Shown here one piece after another: positions 35,821-45,121 of a stretch of DNA of 64,000 nt. A program made the position numbers and the translations under genes. Below the pieces are notes generated by a model. It was not told where the DNA came from. It did not search any database and saw only the letters and a list, made by a program, of their open reading frames with translations. This DNA comes from Nitrosomonas sp. (GTDB lineage Bacteria > Pseudomonadota > Gammaproteobacteria > Burkholderiales > Nitrosomonadaceae). The stretch spans positions 62,001 to 126,000 of the forward strand of contig JAJSDU010000001.1 in NCBI GenBank assembly GCA_028577615.1, read 5' to 3'. The stretch's first letter is position 1; each line of letters starts with the position of its first letter.

Positions 35821-36921
35821 TTACTTTGAAACATCAAGCATCCTGTCTAGCGCGAGCTTTGCAAGTACTGCTTCATGTGTCGGTACCTGAATACGATTGA
35901 CAATCGTACCGTTGGCAAGATTTTCCATCGCCCAGGTTAAATGTTGCGGGTCAATGCGTGCCATTGTTGAGCACATGCATACCAGGGGTGACATGAAATG
36001 CACGAACTTTCCTTGCGATTTGAATTCCTCTGCTATTCTGCTGACTAGGTTAAGCTCTGTTCCAACCAGCCAGCGCGTGCCTTCATCAGCTTCTGCGATG
36101 GTTCGGATGATATATTCGGTTGACCCTACGTAATCCGACGCATTACAGACTTCAAAACTGCATTCGGGATGTGATATGACGATGCCTTCGGGATATTTAC
36201 TGCGAAAGCGGATAATATGCTGTGGTTGAAACATCTGATGTACTGAACAATGGCCTTTCCATAACAGAATTTTGGCTTTTTTGATTTGTTCATGTGTTAA
36301 TCCGCCCATTGGTTCGTCATAATTCCAGATCACCATTTCTTCCAGCGGTATACCACGTTGATAGCCGCTCCAGCGTCCAAGATGCTGATCTGGAAGAAAC
36401 AGAATTTTTTCACGCTGACGAAATGACCACTCCAGGATTTTTCCTGCGTTACTTGACGTGCAGACGATGCCGCCATGCTCACCGCAAAATGCCTTGATAT
36501 CTGCTGCAGAGTTAATGTACGTAACTGGTGTTACAACTTCTTCCGGCTGCAGTATTTCACTTAACTCGCGCCAGGCACGTTCAACTTTAGCCAGACTGGC
36601 CATGTCTGCCATTGAACAACCCGCCGCCATATCCGGCAGAATGACGGTTTGTTCGTTGCTGGATAAAATATCAGCCACTTCGGCCATAAAATGCACACCG
36701 CAAAAAATCAGATAATCGGCGTTCGTTTGTGATGCCTGGAAAGCAAGCTTAAGCGAGTCGCCAGTCAAATCAGCGTGACGATAAACATCTGCACGCTGAT
36801 AGTGATGCGCCAAAATGACAGCGCGATTTCCCAAAGCGCGCTTGGCTACTTGTATACGTTCCGTGCAGATTTCGTCTTGTATATGGTTAAAATTTTCAAA
36901 ATCTATCGCTTCTATCCGCAT
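35821..36921 (-). CDS. nadA: Quinolinate synthase
   Basis: 366 residues. NadA condenses iminoaspartate and dihydroxyacetone phosphate to quinolinate, the precursor of NAD, and carries a 4Fe-4S cluster. The three expected Cys ligands lie in FCGVHFMAEVADIL, in the CTSSN segment and in the MCSTMARIDP region. HHYQRADV near residue 40 and the repeated MAAGCSMADM and HPECSFEVC blocks fit the family. The gene is alone on the minus strand; nadB and nadC are not in the window. Confidence 0.95.
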   Translation of the reverse strand: MRIEAIDFENFNHIQDEICTERIQVAKRALGNRAVILAHHYQRADVYRHADLTGDSLKLAFQASQTNADYLIFCGVHFMAEVADILSSNEQTVILPDMAAGCSMADMASLAKVERAWRELSEILQPEEVVTPVTYINSAADIKAFCGEHGGIVCTSSNAGKILEWSFRQREKILFLPDQHLGRWSGYQRGIPLEEMVIWNYDEPMGGLTHEQIKKAKILLWKGHCSVHQMFQPQHIIRFRSKYPEGIVISHPECSFEVCNASDYVGSTEYIIRTIAEADEGTRWLVGTELNLVSRIAEEFKSQGKFVHFMSPLVCMCSTMARIDPQHLTWAMENLANGTIVNRIQVPTHEAVLAKLALDRMLDVSK

Positions 36922-37311
36922 TGCAATTATCTCTTTTCATTTAAAAATTTAATCAAAATGATTTCATGACCGTTGTGCATACTGTGTCCTGGCAAAAATA
37001 TCGTTGCTGATGTGTCAATGAAAATCACACAGTACTGTTAGTAAATGCTTCATATTAAACAGGGGTAACACCAGAAACTATATATATGGACGTGCTATTG
37101 AGGAAGTAAGTTCTGCTATAATACAAGGCGGAGGCGATAAATTTTAGAAATAAATCAAACTTATCGAACGAGGGTGCCTGATTTTCATTAGAACCGATAG
37201 CCCTGCTGTGATTAAACCATCTTTTGCGCACAAAATATGATGCAGTATTCTAAAGTATAAATATGGCACACCTTAAATAACCAGTGCAAACAAGGGTCGA
37301 TATAATACCTG
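36922..37311. other. Divergent intergenic region nadA/lptC
   Basis: 390 bases without a supportable gene. A TATAAT lies at about 37117 (GCTATAATACAAGGCGG) and another directly in front of lptC (about 37299-37304). The part between, from the GAGGGTGCC at about 37169 to the TAGCCCTG at about 37199, can fold weakly but matches no RNA class I know. No open frame of note. Confidence 0.35.
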
Positions 37312-37881
37312 ATGATTCGCCGTTCATACTTCAGTTTTACATTTATTTTGTTGGCCGGGCTTCTTGCGCTGACGGTTTGGCTGGATAGAGTAACTCAGCC
37401 TTTGTCCATGGCACCCGAACTTGATTTCTATCAACAACCGGATTATATCATTGAGCATATTTCGGGGTTACGGGTAGAGCATGAAAAAAGTATCCACCGT
37501 GTTTTTTACGCAAAGAAAACATTTCACTATATCAACCAGGATCTCACTCGGCTGGAAGATATACAGTTTATCAGTTCCGAGACCAACAGGCCGCCGTTCC
37601 GGGTATTTGCCGATCACGCCGAGTTGCGTAATCATGGTGAAGATGTTTTTCTGAACGGGAATGTTACTGTAATACGAGGATTAGACGGAGACAAGGCTAA
37701 AATTACATTAAAGACTGATAAACTGCATCTCCTGCCTAGTGAAAATAAAGTAAAAACCGATAAATCAGTCATGATATCAAGACTTAACACAACTATACAT
37801 GCTGTTGGATTGGAATTGAATAATCAAACCGGAATAGTAGAGCTTTTGTCACGCGTACGCGCAGTGGATCAGAAGCCATGA
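37312..37881 (+). CDS. lptC: LPS export protein LptC
   Basis: 189 residues. One N-terminal membrane helix (about 7-24) anchors a periplasmic beta-jellyroll domain (YFIEHISGLRVEHE type start, FLNGNVTVIRG, ITLKTDKLHLLPSENKVKTD). LptC passes LPS from LptBFG to LptA. No Shine-Dalgarno is visible: a TATAAT lies just five bases before the ATG. kdsC, which stands upstream of lptC in many relatives, is missing. The stop overlaps the lptA start by four bases. Confidence 0.9.
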   Translation: MIRRSYFSFTFILLAGLLALTVWLDRVTQPLSMAPELDFYQQPDYIIEHISGLRVEHEKSIHRVFYAKKTFHYINQDLTRLEDIQFISSETNRPPFRVFADHAELRNHGEDVFLNGNVTVIRGLDGDKAKITLKTDKLHLLPSENKVKTDKSVMISRLNTTIHAVGLELNNQTGIVELLSRVRAVDQKP

Positions 37882-38441
37882 AGCATTTTTACACTATTTT
37901 AATCCCGTTCTTTTTTTTCATTGTTGGTGATGCTGCTTCCGAGCGTGCCGATCGTGACAAACCGGTTTATCTTGAAGCCGACCGTGCAACGGTCGAAGAC
38001 GTCAAAAGAAAAGATTCAATGCGCGTCAGCATATTTACCGGGAATGTTATTTTGACGCAGGGTACATTACGCATAACTGCAGATAAGGTTGTTTTAAAAG
38101 AAGATGTTAATGGTTTTCGTTATGCGACTGCAACGGGTAATCTGGTGACATTCCGCCAAAAACGCGATGGCGCTGATGAGTATATTGAAGGATGGAGCAA
38201 ACGTGTCGAATACGATAACAAATCGGACAAAATTGAGTTATTCCGGCAGGCGCGCTTGAAACGTGGCGAGGACGAAGTGAAGGGTGATTATATTTCTTAC
38301 AACATGAACAGTGAATTTTTTCAAGTCATTGGCAGTAATGAACGTGGTGTTGATACAGGTGCCGACAATCGTGTCAGAATTATTTTCCAGCCCAAAAATA
38401 AAGCGGATAACACAGCACCTGACACATCTGACGCCGAATAA
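37878..38441 (+). CDS. lptA: LPS transport periplasmic protein LptA
   Basis: 187 residues. A signal peptide (cleavage near ASERAD) precedes an OstA/LptA beta-jellyroll domain with [38 protein letters not shown] and FFQVIGSNE. It forms the LPS bridge across the periplasm. The ATG overlaps the lptC stop; lptB follows after seven bases, so the order lptC-lptA-lptB is tightly coupled. Confidence 0.93.
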   Translation: MKHFYTILIPFFFFIVGDAASERADRDKPVYLEADRATVEDVKRKDSMRVSIFTGNVILTQGTLRITADKVVLKEDVNGFRYATATGNLVTFRQKRDGADEYIEGWSKRVEYDNKSDKIELFRQARLKRGEDEVKGDYISYNMNSEFFQVIGSNERGVDTGADNRVRIIFQPKNKADNTAPDTSDAE

Positions 38442-38448
38442 TACTTTT

Positions 38449-39171
38449 ATGAGTATTTTAAAAGCCGAAAATTTAAAAAAACGCTATAAGGCGCGTACAG
38501 TTGTTCATGATGTTTCTTTTGCATTAAACAGCGGGGAGGTGATCGGGTTGCTTGGTCCCAATGGAGCCGGTAAAACAACTTGTTTCTACATGATTGTCGG
38601 TTTGATTCCTGTAGACCAAGGTAGTATTTTTATGGGGGATCGTGATTTAAGCCGGTTACCCATGCATCAAAGAGCACAGATGGGCTTAAGTTACCTACCG
38701 CAGGAAGCCTCGATTTTCAGGCGGTTGTCCGTTGAAGATAACATACTCGCCATACTTGAATTGCACTGTAAGGACAACAATCAACTACAGCAGCAATTGG
38801 ACAGCTTGTTGCATGATTTGCAAATCAGTCACTTGCGTAGCAATCCTGCGATTAGCTTGTCAGGCGGGGAGCGCCGACGCGTTGAAATTGCGCGCGCTCT
38901 GGCCTCCCGCCCCCATTTTATATTGCTGGATGAACCTTTTGCAGGGGTTGATCCGATTGCCGTCATGGATATCCAGCGCGTGATTAATTTTCTGAAAGAA
39001 AGAAATATAGGTGTTTTGATTACCGATCATAATGTTCGTGAAACGCTAGGTATCTGTGATCGTGCCTATATTATCAGTGATGGCGTGGTATTAGCACAAG
39101 GCAAGCCTGATGAAATCATTTATAATGAGCATGTCAGGAAGGTTTATTTAGGAGAGCATTTTCAGTTGTAA
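38449..39171 (+). CDS. lptB: LPS export ABC ATPase LptB
   Basis: 240 residues from ATG 38449. It is the ATPase of the LptBFG transporter. Walker [14 protein letters not shown], the LptB-specific segment [23 protein letters not shown], signature [15 protein letters not shown] and Walker [13 protein letters not shown] are complete. The frame extends upstream to 38311 across lptA, which is a shadow. rpoN follows 54 bases later, as in most proteobacteria. Confidence 0.96.
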   Translation: MSILKAENLKKRYKARTVVHDVSFALNSGEVIGLLGPNGAGKTTCFYMIVGLIPVDQGSIFMGDRDLSRLPMHQRAQMGLSYLPQEASIFRRLSVEDNILAILELHCKDNNQLQQQLDSLLHDLQISHLRSNPAISLSGGERRRVEIARALASRPHFILLDEPFAGVDPIAVMDIQRVINFLKERNIGVLITDHNVRETLGICDRAYIISDGVVLAQGKPDEIIYNEHVRKVYLGEHFQL

Positions 39172-39225
39172 AAAGTAGAATTGAATTTTTTACTTTAAAC
39201 AACTATTTCGCTGTTTCTTGAGACG

Positions 39226-40665
39226 ATGAAACCAACGCTCCAGTTAAAGTTAACGCAGCAGCTTAATCTCACGCCACAATTGCAACAGTCGATTCGATTA
39301 TTGCAACTATCATCAATTGAACTCACACAAGAAATAGAACGTATTATTCAGGAAAATCCGTTACTCGAGCTGGACGATCACTGGAATGTGAAAGCCCATG
39401 ATATGTCAAGATCCGATGAATCGATGAATGATAATACAGAGCCGGATTTGGTAATGAGGGATGACAGCGCGTTTCAGATTGATATAAACAGCAATTTAGA
39501 CTGGTATCAGGAGGCCGGATTTTCTGCCTATGACGCGCAGGCACAGGATGAAGAACATGAAGTGCCGCAATTGGCTGTGGATCCTCCTAGTTTAAGGGCA
39601 TACCTCGCTCAGCAAATCAGTTTGAGTCAGATAACCGAGAAAGAAAAAAGAATTATCAGCGTACTGATTGATAGTTTGAATGATGATGGATATTTGACAC
39701 AAGACCTCGAAGAATTACTTGAACTGTTACCTGAAGAATTGGGCCTTACCAGCGATGACCTGAGTCATGCGCTATCTATCCTGCAACAGCTTGATCCGTC
39801 AGGCGTGGGCGCACGAAATTTGAAGGAATGTCTTTTGTTGCAGTTAAAAACATTGCCGTATGATACTCCGCATCGCGAGCTCGCGATAAAAGTTGTTGCA
39901 CGGCACCTCAATGTGCTGGCTTCTCACGATTATGTTGTTATCAAGCGGGTTCTGAAATGCGACGATCATACCCTGCGCGCAGTACAAAAATTAATAGTAA
40001 ACCTGAACCCGCGGCCAGGATCGGATTTTACTTCTGCAAGTACGCGTTATGTTATACCAGATGTCATTGTTAGCAAAATCAATGGTGTCTGGATAGCGAA
40101 TCTGAATAGAGATGCAATGCCGCGCCTCAATATCAATCGTTTTTACGCGAACATACTCGGACAGAAAAGCGAGGAAACATCGCATGAATTATCTAATCAA
40201 CTCAACGAAGCCAAGTGGTTGATTAAAAATCTTCAACAACGCGCCAGTACCATACTTAATGTATCTAAAGCTATCGTTGAAAGGCAGCAGCAATTTTTTG
40301 AACATGGTGAAATTGCCATGAAGCCTTTGGTGTTACGTGAAATAGCCGAGTCTGTTGGTTTGCATGAATCAACTATTTCACGTGTTACCACACAGAAATT
40401 CATGCATACGCCGCGTGGTATTTTTGAACTTAAATATTTTTTTGGCAGCCATGTCGCCACGGATACGGGCGGTGCCTGTTCAGCAACGGCTATCCGTGCA
40501 TTAATAAAGCAGCTTGTTCAGAAAGAAAATCCCAGAAAACCGCTGAGTGACAATAAGATTGCCGGCCTCATGGAAGAACAGGGTATTGTGGTTGCACGCA
40601 GAACAATAGCTAAATACCGTGAATCGTTACAAATACCCCCGGCAAATCTACGTAAATCTTTATAA
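39226..40665 (+). CDS. rpoN: RNA polymerase sigma-54 factor
   Basis: 479 residues. The N-terminal activator region is rich in Gln and Leu (LTQQLNLTPQLQQSIRLLQLSS), followed by an acidic linker (about 60-105), the core-binding domain (about 115-310), the helix-turn-helix and the RpoN box VARRTIAKYRESL near the end. It directs RNA polymerase to -24/-12 promoters with enhancer-binding proteins. Confidence 0.96.
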   Translation: MKPTLQLKLTQQLNLTPQLQQSIRLLQLSSIELTQEIERIIQENPLLELDDHWNVKAHDMSRSDESMNDNTEPDLVMRDDSAFQIDINSNLDWYQEAGFSAYDAQAQDEEHEVPQLAVDPPSLRAYLAQQISLSQITEKEKRIISVLIDSLNDDGYLTQDLEELLELLPEELGLTSDDLSHALSILQQLDPSGVGARNLKECLLLQLKTLPYDTPHRELAIKVVARHLNVLASHDYVVIKRVLKCDDHTLRAVQKLIVNLNPRPGSDFTSASTRYVIPDVIVSKINGVWIANLNRDAMPRLNINRFYANILGQKSEETSHELSNQLNEAKWLIKNLQQRASTILNVSKAIVERQQQFFEHGEIAMKPLVLREIAESVGLHESTISRVTTQKFMHTPRGIFELKYFFGSHVATDTGGACSATAIRALIKQLVQKENPRKPLSDNKIAGLMEEQGIVVARRTIAKYRESLQIPPANLRKSL

Positions 40666-40684
40666 CCAAAACAAAGGAATGAAT

Positions 40685-41008
40685 ATGAATCTGAAACTTA
40701 CAGGTAACCATGTCGAAGTAACACCAGCAATGCGTGATTATGTCACTTCAAAAATCAGTAAAATCACGCGTCACTTTGATCATGTTATTGATGTAAATGT
40801 GATTCTATCCGTTGAGAAGCATAAACAAAAAGCAGAAGCTAATTTGCATGTGCGTGGAAAGGATATTTTTGTTGAAGCAGATGGCACCGACATGTACGCA
40901 TCGATCGACAGCCTGGTTGACAAACTGGATCGTCAAGTTCTCAAACATAAAGAAAAAAATCTCGAGAAAAGAAATCACGGTTCTTTAAAGGATCAGGAAC
41001 CTGAATAG
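40685..41008 (+). CDS. hpf: Ribosome hibernation-promoting factor, short form
   Basis: 107 residues. AAGGA lies six bases before ATG 40685, which is therefore preferred over the ATG at 40679. The S30AE fold is visible: LKLTGNHVEVTPAMRDYVTSKISKITRHF and EANLHVRGKDIFVEADGTDMYASIDSLVDKLDRQV. HPF binds the decoding centre and inactivates idle ribosomes in stationary phase. It follows rpoN as in E. coli and lacks the C-terminal dimerisation domain of the long form. Confidence 0.94.
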   Translation: MNLKLTGNHVEVTPAMRDYVTSKISKITRHFDHVIDVNVILSVEKHKQKAEANLHVRGKDIFVEADGTDMYASIDSLVDKLDRQVLKHKEKNLEKRNHGSLKDQEPE

Positions 41009-41059
41009 TTCCGTCAAAGGTTTTTCCCGATTGGATTTTACAATTTTCAAAGTTTCATT

Positions 41060-41527
41060 ATGAATCACATTTCACAACTATTGCCGCCGTCGAATGTCAT
41101 TATCGATCTTGACGTAGCAAGTAAAAAGCGTGTTTTTGAACAGGCTGGGTTATTATTTGAGAATACATTTCAAATTGCTCGCAACCAGGTCTTTGATAGT
41201 TTGTTTGCACGGGAAAAATTGGGATCAACTGGCTTGGGGCAGGGTGTTGCAATTCCTCACGGACGTATTAAGGGGTTGCGCGAGGCTGTTGCGGCTCTGG
41301 TCCGAATGAAAGAAGCCATTCCTTTTGATGCGCCCGATGGACAGCCAGTCAGTATTGCCTGTATATTGCTGGTTCCGGAGAAAGCGACTGATCAGCATTT
41401 GCAGATTCTGAGCGAGCTGGCACAAATGTTCAGCGATAAAAAATTCAGAGAAAGTATTTTGAATAGCAAAGATGCTGAAGAAGTCCATAAGCTGATTACA
41501 GACTGGGTACCCAATGTCTCAAATTAG
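41060..41527 (+). CDS. ptsN: Nitrogen PTS enzyme IIA (PtsN)
   Basis: 155 residues with the EIIA fold and the phosphorylated His in GVAIPHGRI (His67). PtsN gets phosphate through EI-Ntr and NPr or HPr and acts as a regulator of potassium and nitrogen responses rather than in sugar uptake. It overlaps hprK by 14 bases. No PTS permease gene is near, in line with a regulatory-only phosphorelay. Confidence 0.94.
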   Translation: MNHISQLLPPSNVIIDLDVASKKRVFEQAGLLFENTFQIARNQVFDSLFAREKLGSTGLGQGVAIPHGRIKGLREAVAALVRMKEAIPFDAPDGQPVSIACILLVPEKATDQHLQILSELAQMFSDKKFRESILNSKDAEEVHKLITDWVPNVSN

Positions 41528-42473
41528 TATCACAGAGCTCTTTGATTACAAAAAAGCGAAGCTCAAGCTCACTTGGGTTGCCGGTCATGATAATCAAAAT
41601 AAGATACTGAGTAATGAGCGCATTGCGCAGTCCAATCAGGGCATGATCGGTCATCTCAATTTTATTCATCCAAACTGGATACAAGTGCTCAGCAGTAATG
41701 AAGTAAATTACCTCAACAACCTGAGCAAAGAAGTTCTCGAAAAAAATCTTGATTCGCTTAAACAAAGCAATCTTGCCTGTCTTATAGTGGCTGATGGTGC
41801 TAAAGCGCCTGATTCGCTTCGTGTTATGGCGGATGACACGCGAACGCCACTTCTGTGCTCACCTTTCCCCAGCGTCGAGGTTATCTGGTTACTGCGCTCT
41901 CATCTTGGACGTGTTTTGGCGCCTTCCTGCTCTCTGCATGGAGTGCTTCTCGACGTTCTGGGGATGGGCGTCATGATTACCGGAGAAAGTGGTGTTGGCA
42001 AAAGCGAACTCGCATTGGAGCTCATCAGCAGGGGACATGGACTGGTTGCCGATGACGTTGTTGAATTGCGCCGTATTGCACCAGAAACCCTCGAAGGAAG
42101 ATGCCCGCCGATTCTTCGCGATTATCTTGAAGTACGTGGTCTGGGTATGCTGAATATTCGGACTATTTTTGGCGAAACCGCTGTGCGCCGCTATAAAAAC
42201 ATGAAACTGATTGTCCACCTGCAGAACACAACGACAGCGGAAACCAAGCAACTGGAGCGGCTCCCGATCAGTAATCTGATCGAGACAATCATGAATGTCG
42301 ATATACCCAAAGTTATCATTCCAGTTGCTGCCGGTCGCAATCTGGCTGTGCTGGTTGAAGCTGCGGTACGGAATTATGTTCTTCAGCTGCGCGGTATTGA
42401 CAGTACAAAGGAATTCATCGAGCGACACGAGCAAGTCATGGGGAATCAAGATCAGTCTGGAAGGGAAGAGTAA
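41514..42473 (+). CDS. hprK: HPr kinase/phosphorylase
   Basis: 319 residues. The N-terminal MurF-like domain (1-130) precedes the catalytic domain with P-loop GESGVGKSELALELISRGHGLVADD and the family signature LEVRGLGMLNIRTIFG. It phosphorylates and dephosphorylates Ser46 of HPr. In betaproteobacteria hprK lies beside ptsN and often beside rapZ; rapZ is missing here and ubiX follows instead. Confidence 0.95.
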   Translation: MSQISITELFDYKKAKLKLTWVAGHDNQNKILSNERIAQSNQGMIGHLNFIHPNWIQVLSSNEVNYLNNLSKEVLEKNLDSLKQSNLACLIVADGAKAPDSLRVMADDTRTPLLCSPFPSVEVIWLLRSHLGRVLAPSCSLHGVLLDVLGMGVMITGESGVGKSELALELISRGHGLVADDVVELRRIAPETLEGRCPPILRDYLEVRGLGMLNIRTIFGETAVRRYKNMKLIVHLQNTTTAETKQLERLPISNLIETIMNVDIPKVIIPVAAGRNLAVLVEAAVRNYVLQLRGIDSTKEFIERHEQVMGNQDQSGREE

Positions 42474-42522
42474 TTCAACATACAAGTAAACCAATGTTAT
42501 TGCCAGATCGACGATTTGTTTA

Positions 42523-43167
42523 ATGGATAAGCCGAAGACAATCACACTGGCATTTACCGGTGCGTCTGGCATGCCATACGGCATGCGTCTGTTGGAAATG
42601 CTGCTGCGCAGTAAACAGCATGTTTATCTGCTTTACTCCAAAGCAGCTCAGATCGTGGCGCAGCAAGAACTTAATCTGATGCTACCCTCGCAACCAAGGG
42701 ATGCCGAGTCATTTTTTAATCAGTTTTTTGGGATTTCCGCAGGACAATTGCGGGTTTTTGGACGCGAGGCCTGGTTTTCTCCTGTTGCTTCCGGAACAAA
42801 TCCAGCCGATGCCATGATTGTATGTCCATGTACCATGGGTACGCTTGCCGCAATTGCGGCCGGCATGAGTCAAAATCTGATTGAAAGAGCTGCCGATGTC
42901 ATGCTGAAGGAGCGGCGGCAACTTATTCTGGTCCCGCGTGAAACGCCGTTTTCAACGACTCACCTGGAAAATATGCTTAAATTGTCCAGAACCGGGGTTG
43001 TCATTATGCCGGCCAATCCAGGCTTTTACCATCACCCGGAAACGCTGCAGCAGGTCATCGATTTCATTGTGGCAAGAATCCTTGATCATCTTCGAATTGA
43101 GCACCAACTGATGCCACGATGGGGTGAAAGAAATGCGATACCAACTGATTATGGTGATTGTGATTAA
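42523..43167 (+). CDS. ubiX: Flavin prenyltransferase UbiX
   Basis: 214 residues. UbiX makes prenylated FMN, the cofactor of UbiD decarboxylase in ubiquinone synthesis. The N-terminal [16 protein letters not shown] flavin loop, [29 protein letters not shown] and [17 protein letters not shown] are all characteristic. It starts 49 bases after hprK. The stop lies 16 bases from the end of the convergent Sel1 gene. Confidence 0.94.
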   Translation: MDKPKTITLAFTGASGMPYGMRLLEMLLRSKQHVYLLYSKAAQIVAQQELNLMLPSQPRDAESFFNQFFGISAGQLRVFGREAWFSPVASGTNPADAMIVCPCTMGTLAAIAAGMSQNLIERAADVMLKERRQLILVPRETPFSTTHLENMLKLSRTGVVIMPANPGFYHHPETLQQVIDFIVARILDHLRIEHQLMPRWGERNAIPTDYGDCD

Positions 43168-43183
43168 TGTCTTGAGGTAAAAA

Positions 43184-43864
43184 CTATTGCGCATGCTGCG
43201 CTGCACGGATTGCTTCAAGATTGGCGATGGCTTCTTCATTACCCTGTGCAGCGGCTTTTTCAAACCATTCAATAGCCTTCTGCTCATCCCGGTCAACGCC
43301 TTCGCCGGTAAAATAGAGTGCGCCCAGATTGTTCTGCGCATCGACATGCCCTTGCTCAGCCGCTTTCTTGAATAACACCACAGCCTCGACCATATCCTGA
43401 GGAACACCCTCACCGTTTGCATACAGCAATGCGAGATTAAACTGTGCGTCCGCATAGCCTTGTTCAGCCGCACGATAAAACCAGCCAGCGGCCAATCCAG
43501 GATCGTTGTCAAGGACTTGCCCCGTCGCTGTTTTCGATACGGCTTCGCCAGTGTAATACATTACGCCCAGATTTGTTTGAGCCTCGGGATCACCGGCTTG
43601 TGCCTTTGCAAGTAATGCCTGAAATTTCTCTCCTGGTGTTGGGCCCTCATCTGTGTTTCCAGGTAATATCTGCTCTCTGAGTTCAGCTATTTCTTCTGCC
43701 GTCATTCCTTCGCTCAAGAAAGAGGGTAGTTCATCAATGCGTGTGACTTCATTTATTGTCTGTGACGACGAACTTGTCGCTGGATTATTACTCGATGTAT
43801 CTTCGCCGCACCCTGATGTTGCTATTAGTGACGCAGCGAGCAATAAAACAGTCCGTACTTTCAT
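43184..43864 (-). CDS. Sel1-repeat lipoprotein
   Basis: 226 residues. The signal peptide ends in ATSGC (lipid Cys19). A Ser/Thr-rich linker and an acidic segment are followed by about four Sel1-like TPR repeats from residue 87 to 216 (for example AAEQGYADAQFNLALLYANGEGV and AAAQGNEEAIANL). Sel1 repeats bind other proteins; no catalytic residues are seen. Neighbouring on the same strand, 118 bases upstream, is an exported ankyrin protein. The two are probably envelope scaffold proteins; the partner is unknown. Confidence 0.83.
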   Translation of the reverse strand: MKVRTVLLLAASLIATSGCGEDTSSNNPATSSSSQTINEVTRIDELPSFLSEGMTAEEIAELREQILPGNTDEGPTPGEKFQALLAKAQAGDPEAQTNLGVMYYTGEAVSKTATGQVLDNDPGLAAGWFYRAAEQGYADAQFNLALLYANGEGVPQDMVEAVVLFKKAAEQGHVDAQNNLGALYFTGEGVDRDEQKAIEWFEKAAAQGNEEAIANLEAIRAAQHAQ

Positions 43865-43982
43865 TTGTTATCTATTCCTTTAAATTGAGTGAATGGATTA
43901 TAAGGTTAATCTGATATATTTTTAATATAAACTTTTTTCGTGATCTTGAGCAGACTCTAGGAAAGTTTTTCTTGTTTTGTGA

Positions 43983-44765
43983 TTAACGTGCGCCTGCCTT
44001 TCTCAGCATTTCCGCCGCTTCGCTATGGCGGTAAGCATTGGCAAGCGTGAGTGCCGTGGCGCCGTTGCTGGCTTTGATGTTGAGATCAGCATTGGCAGTC
44101 AGCAACACATAAATGACGCTTAAATGACCATGTTGTGCGGCGAGCATCAGCGGTGTCGCGCCATGATCAAGTTGGGCGTTAATTTCAGCGCCTGCTTCAA
44201 TTAATTTGTGCACGGCCATTTGGTGGCCACCACGTGCTGCAAGCATCAATGCTGTCATTCCATCATTTCTTCTGATTTCCAAGTCTGCATGTGCTGATAT
44301 CAGCAAATCGATGACTTCCCTCCGGTCACGTTTGGCTGCAAGAATCAGCGCTGTTTCGTTTGTTTCACTGGCCGTAGCATTAACATCCGCGCCCAGCGGC
44401 AGCAACAGCTCGACCAGACTCGCGCGACCGTCACGGGCTGCTTGAATCAGAACGGTGTAGCCGTTATCACCGCGATAATTTGCATCGCCACCTTTATCGA
44501 GCAGCAATTGCGCTATCGGCCTGCTGCCTTTTTTGATGCCTGCAAACAATGCGGCATTGATGGTTGCATGAGATAATGCATGTTCTGTTTCTAGAATCCG
44601 TTTAACCATTGGCAAGTTGCCCTTTTCTGCGGCAGTTATTAATTGCTCATCACTGCTTTCAAAATTTTCCGCCTGGACAGCAGTAATCCACAAAAATAGA
44701 GCAAACAGATATCCAAAATATTTTGCTGCTTTGAAGTAATTTATTCTTATTTGAGAATCAGACAT
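43983..44765 (-). CDS. Exported ankyrin-repeat protein
   Basis: 260 residues. An N-terminal hydrophobic segment (about 15-32, cleavage near VQAEN) suggests export. The rest consists of six or so ankyrin repeats from about 38 to 258 with the usual G-T-ALMLAA and LL--GA consensus. Periplasmic ankyrin proteins such as AnkB have been linked to catalase activity and stress survival in other proteobacteria; a similar role here is only a guess. It may share transcription with the Sel1 lipoprotein. Confidence 0.82.
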   Translation of the reverse strand: MSDSQIRINYFKAAKYFGYLFALFLWITAVQAENFESSDEQLITAAEKGNLPMVKRILETEHALSHATINAALFAGIKKGSRPIAQLLLDKGGDANYRGDNGYTVLIQAARDGRASLVELLLPLGADVNATASETNETALILAAKRDRREVIDLLISAHADLEIRRNDGMTALMLAARGGHQMAVHKLIEAGAEINAQLDHGATPLMLAAQHGHLSVIYVLLTANADLNIKASNGATALTLANAYRHSEAAEMLRKAGAR

Positions 44766-44842
44766 TTTCAGTGTACTCCCAATAAATTTTAAAACCGACC
44801 ATATGCATCATTCATTGTCCTCTAACAGGGTTTTTGATATGT

Positions 44843-44906
44843 TTATCCACAAAGAAACGTTTTCGAATGTTTGACGCGCTTTTCCGTTTCGAGATGCTGT
44901 GGAAAA
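44843..44906. other. Two DnaA-box-like words in the ankyrin/ubiH intergenic region
   Basis: The 356 bases between 44766 and 45121 hold a perfect TTATCCACA at 44843-44851 and, on the other strand, TTTTCCACA at 44898-44906; both fit the consensus TTWTNCACA. A small stem (TTTTCC at 44880-44885 with GGAAAA at 44901-44906) and a TATAAT at 44995-45000 also lie here. No dnaA, dnaN or parAB is near, so I do not call a replication origin. DnaA-controlled transcription or a titration site is possible. Confidence 0.4.
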
Positions 44907-45121
44907 CGGATCAAATTCACACTTTTTTCTTTTCATGTGGTATCTAAATCTGATGTGTTTGATGTGCTCTGCAATCGACAGAATCCGACTACGCTATAAT
45001 CACATCCGTATCAGTATGATATGTTTAATTCGATATACTCAGCCTGTTGCAGTTTGTTTCAGGATATACTGCACAGACATCAGCATTTAACAGAAAATTC
45101 CGATTCTATCAAAGAAAATTA

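Noticed and set aside
36922..37311. Possible riboswitch or small RNA upstream of lptC
   Set aside because: Pairing between the GAGGGTGCC and AGCCCT segments is weak and no known riboswitch core could be recognised.
44766..45121. Possible replication origin because of DnaA-box words
   Set aside because: Only two words, no AT-rich 13-mer-like series, and no dnaA, dnaN, gyrB or parAB beside it.
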